Shown here one piece after another: positions 57,692 through 64,000 of a stretch of 64,000 bases of DNA. The position numbers and the translations under genes were made by a program. Each line of letters begins with the position of its first letter. Within the stretch, counting starts at the first letter, position 1. A model generated the notes under the pieces. That model saw only the letters and a list, made by a program, of their open reading frames with translations. It did not search any database and was not told the origin of the DNA. Source of the stretch: Amorphochlora amoebiformis (lineage: Eukaryota; Cercozoa; Chlorarachniophyceae); NCBI GenBank assembly GCA_054601695.1, contig BAAHQB010000003.1, positions 2,046,001 through 2,110,000 on the forward strand, given 5' to 3'.

Positions 57692-57779
57692 AATGAAACT
57701 TATATATATATATATTATATATATATAATGAAACTTAAGTATTACCCAGAACAATGCCTGTCCGTCGGTGGTGCGTAAC
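48290..57779 (-). CDS. Protein with duplicated D-x-x-D...Y...EF...YG...EW motif and Gly/Tyr-rich tail
   Basis: Minus-strand exons: 57746-57779, 57011-57074, 55839-55926, 55066-55128, 53375-53425, 52575-52628, 51701-51808, 51293-51322, 50569-50625, 50147-50219, 49627-49698, 48845-49049, 48290-48441 (TGA), about 350 residues. After an acidic Ser/Gly linker and [18 protein letters not shown], two consecutive units occur. Unit one is [20 protein letters not shown] then GSLREWRRA. Unit two is [20 protein letters not shown] then DDKEWRRA. The tail is Asn/Pro/Gly-rich ([16 protein letters not shown]). The motif type recurs in algal and alveolate proteins of unknown role, as far as I know. All phases agree except 51293/50625. 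The start codon is not found. No function is assigned. Confidence 0.6.
52200..52560. repeat. Degenerate GGTTAAGATTA repeats
   Basis: About 30 imperfect units of 11-13 bp of the type TTAGGTTAAGA, in the intron directly downstream (minus sense) of exon 52575-52628. They resemble decayed telomere-like repeats. Confidence 0.65.
52632..52702 (+). repeat. Interstitial telomere-like (TTAGGG)n
   Basis: About eleven perfect TTAGGG copies on the plus strand. In the minus-strand gene this is CCCTAA sense and ends CTTACCCTAG directly at the 3' splice site of exon 52575-52628. Confidence 0.95.
53440..53535. repeat. 45-bp direct repeat
   Basis: Two copies of a segment containing GAACGGGTTGTGTGACACCA and GGGCGTGTCACGTTG lie upstream (minus sense) of exon 53375-53425. 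Confidence 0.8.
53680..55065 (-). repeat. About 16 tandem copies of the donor side of exon 55066-55128
   Basis: A 40-bp segment with TTGACCATGTGGTTGTAGAA and TTTCTTGGTCTCAT recurs, separated by TA arrays of varying length. In minus sense it is the last 27 bp of exon 55066-55128 (coding ETKKFYNHM) plus its donor GTCAAT. One position (about 54555-54600) has two copies back to back. Only the copy at 55066 continues into the exon body. Confidence 0.9.
55775..55838 (-). repeat. Interstitial telomere-like (CCCTAA)n at a 5' splice site
   Basis: About ten CCCTAA units on the plus strand. In the minus-strand sense the exon end CTCAG is followed by GTGTTAGGGTTAGGG, so the telomere-like tract begins inside the donor site of exon 55839-55926. 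Confidence 0.92.
56085..56520. repeat. 62-64-bp satellite in an intron
   Basis: About seven copies of a unit with AGAAAGGTCAAAACACG, TTTTCATTTGAGATATACAC and CACATTTCCATATATAATAA. No splice-flanked frame. Confidence 0.8.
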
Positions 57780-58091
57780 CTGCATATTATAATATATTGT
57801 AATATGTACATATATATATATATACATATATATATTTATACATATATATATATATATAATATACATATATATATATATGCATATATATATATATATTATA
57901 TATATATATATATATATATCATACATATATATTTATATTGATAGATATATATATACATACATATGTACACACACATATGTATATATATATATATATATGT
58001 ATATTTATATATATATATATACATATATATACAGATATGTATTCACATACAACTGCGATACAAATACATATACATACATTTACATACATAT

Positions 58092-58133
<42 letters not shown>

Positions 58134-58211
58134 CATATATATATATATAAATATATAAATATATGTATATTATATATATAACCATATTTCACAGTACAAA
58201 TATACCTATGC

Positions 58212-58242
<31 letters not shown>

Positions 58243-58275
58243 ATATATATAAAAATGTATATTTATATACATATG

Positions 58276-58306
<31 letters not shown>

Positions 58307-58355
58307 CGTATGTGTACATATGTATACACATACACATATTATTTAAGTCTCTACA
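57780..58355. other. TA-rich stretch between two minus-strand genes
   Basis: Nearly all TA/TATG microsatellite. A missing first exon of the gene ending at 48,290 may lie here, but I see none that I can support. Confidence 0.5.
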
Positions 58356-58851
58356 TCAGAATTTACGAATAAGCATGGTCCACAAGCTTCGCATCACCTT
58401 ATGCGTGATGCCCCGAATTTCGACGAGCGACCCTGCGTAGTTGATCACATCTCAGAAAAATCACCACTCATGCACACTCATAAGTGGTTTCGCAAGGTCA
58501 CGTGTTCGGAAAAGAGGGAGTGTTAGGCTTGAGTTAGCATTAAGGTGACGCGTTTGACTATTTTTTGATTTTTAGACCTGGATTCAGTCTCCATACGCCC
58601 CCGTACATTGCCTCCCAGAAGACGATGGCTTTCACCTTCAAGAAGAGGGTGAGCATTAAGAATGATTCGTAGAAAATTCTTGGTGGTTTCTGAAAGCATT
58701 CTAGATATTTCTCTGAATGTTCTCAGAAATTTCTCTGAATGTTCTCAGAAATCGTTTGAGAGAATACCTTCTTTGCCGCGGCCCTCATTTCGCGATATGC
58801 TTCCGCGAGACTTTTAATGACTGCGTTTTTCGACTGCAAGTATGCCTGAAT

Positions 58852-58939
<88 letters not shown>

Positions 58940-58987
58940 ATATGTATATACACATATTTGCATGCACATTTGTAAATACACGTATGC

Positions 58988-59026
<39 letters not shown>

Positions 59027-59337
59027 GTATATATATGTATATATATATATATGTGTATGCATTTATATATGTTTATATATATATATATATATATATATGT
59101 ACAATGTGTGTGTGTATGTGCTTTTGTACATCTACATACACACAGGAAAATCAAGTATGCATCGGTATCCGAACCCTTGGATTCGCTATTACACGTGTAA
59201 TCCTTCGCTCTGACACGTGCCCGGACCTCTCCGAAGAATTCCTCCCTTTTCCCTAAGATGTATGAAAGCATTTTCACATTCCAAAAAATGTACATATTTA
59301 AGTCTATATGTGGATGTATATGTATATATTTATAAAT

Positions 59338-59368
<31 letters not shown>

Positions 59369-60007
59369 TATAATATATATGTATACATATCAAATATTGA
59401 ATAACATATTTATAAATATGTTGACATTTAAACACAACATTCACAACTTCTCCTGACCATCGTTGCCTTTAGTGCACGTGCCCTAGCTATCGACCGCTGT
59501 AATAAACCAACCGCAAGACTCGACTCCAAAGGCTGAGCCGACAAATAGAAAAGAAAATTTAAAAATAATCGATCAAAAAACCTAAAAACATCCCGCTCTT
59601 TTTGAAGAAAAGAATACGCTTCCTTTTCAGAAGTACCAAATTTCAAACTCACCCTAATCTTAACCCTGACCCTAACGCCAACCTGACCCTAATCCTGACC
59701 CGAAAACTGCGATTACCTCCTCGGACCACATGTGCTTAAGATGCAACGGGGGGGTATTGACACGTGCCTTGCCCCAGTTGGTCTGCACCCAGTTTCGGGT
59801 CCCTCTGAGGTCTTCTAGCCTTCGGTAGAGCGTGGACCAGTGCCTGAAGGATGATAATGTGGAGAGGTGTATAATGACAATGTTCGCAAATATATGTTGG
59901 TATTTATTTTTTTAATTTGTCGCTCTTACTGTGTGTATTTATTATTTGCATTGTCTCTATTGTTTTATGTCGTTCATATCTCTCCTTGTATGTATTGAAA
60001 ATGAGGA

Positions 60008-60091
<84 letters not shown>

Positions 60092-60331
60092 ATATATACA
60101 GTTATTTATACATTTTTTATATTATATTATATTATATATACATATATATATGTATCTATATATATATATATATGTACATAATGTGTTTGACTATTTCTTT
60201 GTACGCTACAAATACAAGCGTGCACAGGGATATATATATATATACGCACATATATATATATATATATATGTACATATATACATATATATATATATATGTA
60301 TACGCATATATATGCATATCTATATCGATAT

Positions 60332-60374
<43 letters not shown>

Positions 60375-60577
60375 CACTCCGCTATATATACACACGATGT
60401 CCTACCGCGCAAGTTTTCGGACTTGAGGGGACACGTGCCTCAGAAACGCTCCCGGCCTCCGCTTAACCTCTAAAACTAAGCCCGCACGGTTCCGTCGCCC
60501 ACCTAAGTAGTACATTTAATTCAGAAACTCATCGTTTTTAGGATTAGATATTATATATATATATATTATATATATAT

Positions 60578-60612
<35 letters not shown>

Positions 60613-60684
60613 GTATATACTACATATATATATATATGGATATAATATATATGTATATATATATACATATATATATGTATAATA

Positions 60685-60717
<33 letters not shown>

Positions 60718-61990
60718 GGATATAATATATATATATATACGTATGTACACATATATATATATATATATACACATATATATATATACTAGACGTGTAACAA
60801 ACATTCGGTAAGATCATATAAAGATCATGCCCGGTATTAGGATAAAAACCTTAAAATCCGCATCACGATTAGAATTAGGATTAAAGGGTTAAGATTCACA
60901 TTACGATTAGGATTCGAATAGTATTAGAGGGTTAGGATCGAAAACAGCACTAGTCTTAGGCTTTTCAGCAGTACCAAGATAATCGGTATCTACGGTGGAA
61001 CAAATATAAGGAGAGGAAGGGTAAGGACGCTTAGACCCCAATGCAGCGGATGCTCGCCGGCACTCATAACTAGGGTTAGGCTTAGGGTTAGCCTCAGCTT
61101 AAACTTGTAATACTTACGGTTTGGCTTGTTTAAAGGGTTAGGGTTAAGGGAGGGGTAAACATACGGTTTTTTAAAGGGTTAGGGTTAAGGATGGGGGTTA
61201 CATACGGTTTTTAAAGGGTTAGGGTTAAGGGAGGGGGTTTACATACGGTTTTTAAAGGGTTACGGTTAAGGGAGGGGAGAACATACGGTTTTTAAAGGGT
61301 TAGGGTTAAGGGAGGGGGTTAAATACGGTTTTTACAGGGTTAGGGTTAAGGGAGGGGGTTACATACGGTTTTTAAAGGGTTAGGGTTAAGGGAGGGGGTT
61401 ACATACGGTTTTTAAAGGTTTAGGGTTAAGGGAGGGGGGAACATACGGTTTTTAAAGGGTTAGGGTTAAGGGAGGGGGTTACATACGGTTTTTACAGGGT
61501 TAGGGTTAAAAGAGGGGGTTACATACGGTTTTTAAAGGGTTAGGGTTAAGGGAGGGGAGAACATACGGTTTTTAAAGGGTTAGGGTTAAGGGAGGGGGGT
61601 TACATACGGTTTTTAAAGGGTTAGGGTTAAGGGAGGGGGGAACATACGGTTTTTAAAGGGTTAGAGTTAAGGGAGGGGGTTACATACGGTTTTTAAAGGT
61701 TTAGGGTTAAGGGAGGGGGGAACATACGGTTTTTAAAGGGTTAGGGTTAAGGGAGGGGGGAAAATATACACGATTTTTTGGTAATTTTACCGAGCCTCAC
61801 GGAAGAGACGTTCTCTGCGGTTGGCCCATGCAAGGCTTGTGTTTTGGGAGCTTTTGCCTGGATTGTGTGGTATGGTATGGTGTGTATGTATGTATGTATG
61901 CATGGGTGTTTGTGACGCATGAACATTGTATGCTGCATGCAATATAATATATATATACATTAAATATATATATATATATATATTTGTGTG

Positions 61991-62036
<46 letters not shown>

Positions 62037-62657
62037 GTATAAATGTATAAATAATATACATATACGTACCATTTACATCTACGATACATATTTTCACACA
62101 ATAATCATTCCCATCCAAAGAGAAATACGCACAGTAACAAGAAACAACCAGAAGAAACCACGAAAACCAAATATTATGATCAAAAATCGCAAAGATACAC
62201 CACAAAAATAGACAATTACAACCTTTGATCAATCTCGCCCATATTCCCCTCAGGTCGCCCCTCTCTACGCCCTGAACCTCCTCCCGAAGGCTGAAGAGAG
62301 TTTCCCTGGCCAGAACTCCTAAGGATAATCCAAAGGTTCGGTCAGCGCTTGGATACAGGTTAGGGTTAAAGAGCTAGGGTTACAGACCCGCGCATTTATC
62401 CTCGACTGCTTTTCGGGCTTTGATCTGGGTTGGTAAGGGAGGGGGGAAATTCATGTTTGGGTTAGGTTAGGTTTGGGATGGGGGGTTGGTTGGATTTAAG
62501 GATGGCTTAGATAAGTACTTTATTGTTGTCGATTGCGAGTGCCAGTGAAAAAGGGATTACCTTTAGTTGGATTGGTTTCATTAGTGTTGGGATTGGGGGT
62601 AGACATATATGATATGTACAGGATATATAGATACAAACTTATATATATATATATATG

Positions 62658-62691
<34 letters not shown>

Positions 62692-62720
62692 CATATATAT
62701 ATATATATACATATATATAA

Positions 62721-62752
<32 letters not shown>

Positions 62753-62795
62753 AAAGAGAGATCTATGTGTAAATAGATATACAATATATTTATAT

Positions 62796-62826
<31 letters not shown>

Positions 62827-62828
62827 GC

Positions 62829-62873
<45 letters not shown>

Positions 62874-63313
62874 CATATATATATATACATTCACCTACAA
62901 AATAATAATATTATCATTATCCACACATCCTCCCACAAAGAGTTTTCAACTACCGGCTCCAGACGGGGTGCCGACTTGAGATACTCGGGCGAAATCTGAA
63001 CCGGCCTCGGCAAGAGGGGTAAGGCGACCTGAATCTAGGGGTGAAGACTTCGGTCAATATCAACCCAACCCTAACCCTAACTCTAGCCAGAACCGTAAGC
63101 CCTAACCCCTAACTCTAGCCAGAACCGGAAGCCCTAACAACTACGGATTGTGAGAGCAGGAGTTTTGTTGTTAGATCAGGCTTGATGGTACCCTTAGATC
63201 AACTGGAGTTTGTGTGTTTAAGGTAATTTCGTCTAGACCTACCACCACACCAACGTATCCCTTGTGTATGCCTGGAATTAGTATTAGGGGTGTGTGAAAA
63301 TGTGTTGTTGGGT

Positions 63314-63372
<59 letters not shown>

Positions 63373-63395
63373 ATAATATATATATATAGAAATAA

Positions 63396-63449
<54 letters not shown>

Positions 63450-63460
63450 TGTATATATAT

Positions 63461-63492
<32 letters not shown>

Positions 63493-63560
63493 ATATATAT
63501 ACATATATATGTAAATACATATATGCACGTATATATATATATATGTCTTTAAAAAAATAA

Positions 63561-63612
<52 letters not shown>

Positions 63613-63705
63613 GTATAATATATATACATTGATGTACTATATGTATTATTGTGCAAGAAGAATAATAATTATAAGTTTCTCTCCACAATATTGTACATAT
63701 ATATG

Positions 63706-63751
<46 letters not shown>

Positions 63752-63896
63752 TATTTACATTATATATTGATACACGTATAGCATAAACGTGTCTACGAAT
63801 ATTCGTAGGCACCCTCTGTGACTTCGACCCGGGATCCCGGTGCGAATCCCACTGAGCGGTTAGCAGCCGTTTCAACGTCTGAACCCCCGGGGGATT
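58356..63896 (-). CDS. KOW-domain protein, 5' end beyond or near the right edge
   Basis: Minus-strand exons: 63813-63896, 63192-63271, 62954-63034, 62388-62424, 62223-62318, 61791-61857, 60994-61069, 60406-60467, 59717-59843, 59458-59532, about 59196-59252, 58768-58845, 58578-58635, 58356-58432 (TGA), about 350 residues. The first two join to [19 protein letters not shown] then [11 protein letters not shown], a clear KOW motif as in ribosomal protein L24/NusG/SPT5-type proteins that contact RNA. What follows is rich in Arg, Lys and Trp: [52 protein letters not shown], and the C-terminus [18 protein letters not shown]. All phases agree except around exon 59196-59252. The composition suits a ribosome- or RNA-associated, possibly organellar, protein. 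That is inference; no orthologue is recognised. Confidence 0.66.
59640..59705 (-). repeat. Degenerate telomere-like repeats
   Basis: Imperfect CCCTAA/CCCTGA units in the intron between exons 59717-59843 and 59458-59532 of the KOW gene. Confidence 0.7.
61080..61765 (-). repeat. 40-bp satellite with TTAGGG core
   Basis: About 17 copies of a unit containing ACATACGGTTTTTAAAGGG and TTAGGGTTAAGGGAGGGGG. It fills the intron between exons 61791-61857 and 60994-61069. In minus sense it is CCCTAACCC-rich and leads into the acceptor CCTAACCCTAG at 61070. Small variants (GTT/GAA at unit ends, TTAAA/TTACA) mark subfamilies. Confidence 0.9.
63062..63140 (-). repeat. Telomere-like and CTCTAGCCAGAACCG repeats
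   Basis: CCCTAACCCTAACTCTAGCC followed by two copies of a segment of about 30 bp with CTCTAGCCAGAACCG, about 30 bp upstream (minus sense) of the acceptor at 63035. Confidence 0.7.
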
Positions 63897-64000
63897 CTTC
63901 ATAATAATTGCTCATTTTATTCACCTGCAGTGAATACACACAGAAGTGATAATGAGTATATATCTACAATAAGAATAGTAATAAGGGTGATTATAATCAT

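Overview
The window is nuclear DNA of a eukaryote. It has spliceosomal introns, exons mostly 40-230 bp long, no operons or Shine-Dalgarno sites, TTAGGG-type telomere-like tracts, and a very large amount of TA/TATG microsatellite. The exons have ordinary balanced composition. About half or more of the window is (TA)n filling introns that can be kilobases long beside much shorter introns of about 40-60 bp. The gene content (PPR-like protein, CLASP/TOG protein, nucleotide-sugar-type transporter, EF-hand protein, KOW protein) would fit a unicellular alga or other protist. I cannot name the lineage. I joined exons by hand, using splice sites plus agreement of intron phase, so the models go well beyond the raw open frames.

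Layout, left to right. (1) Plus strand, before base 1 to 21,588: one gene of at least 23 exons encoding a PPR/TPR-like helical-repeat protein; all 23 exons join in compatible phase to about 644 codons. (2) 21,589-22,270: a short convergent intergenic region extremely rich in CTAG. (3) Minus strand, 28,612-22,271: a coiled-coil protein ending in a CLASP-type TOG domain. (4) 28,613-28,769: a compact divergent promoter region. (5) Plus strand, 28,770-31,678: an 8-exon membrane transporter of the triose-phosphate/nucleotide-sugar family. (6) 31,679-32,341: a second CTAG-rich convergent region. (7) Minus strand, about 33,866-32,342: a small gene of uncertain frame. (8) Minus strand, about 47,078-34,324: a long gene with an acidic N-terminal part, an EF-hand and a disordered middle. 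(9) Minus strand, about 57,779-48,290: a gene with two copies of an R-x-D...Y...EF...YG...EWRRA motif and a Gly/Tyr-rich tail. (10) Minus strand, from the right edge to 58,356: a KOW-domain protein, 5' end not seen.

The genes are not an obvious pathway. What unites the window is its intron biology. Many introns contain tandem copies of an exon edge with its splice site, each copy separated by a TA array. At least four introns look like GC-AG introns. Several minisatellites, some telomere-like, abut splice sites directly. I see no rRNA, tRNA, transposase, reverse transcriptase, phage or CRISPR locus.
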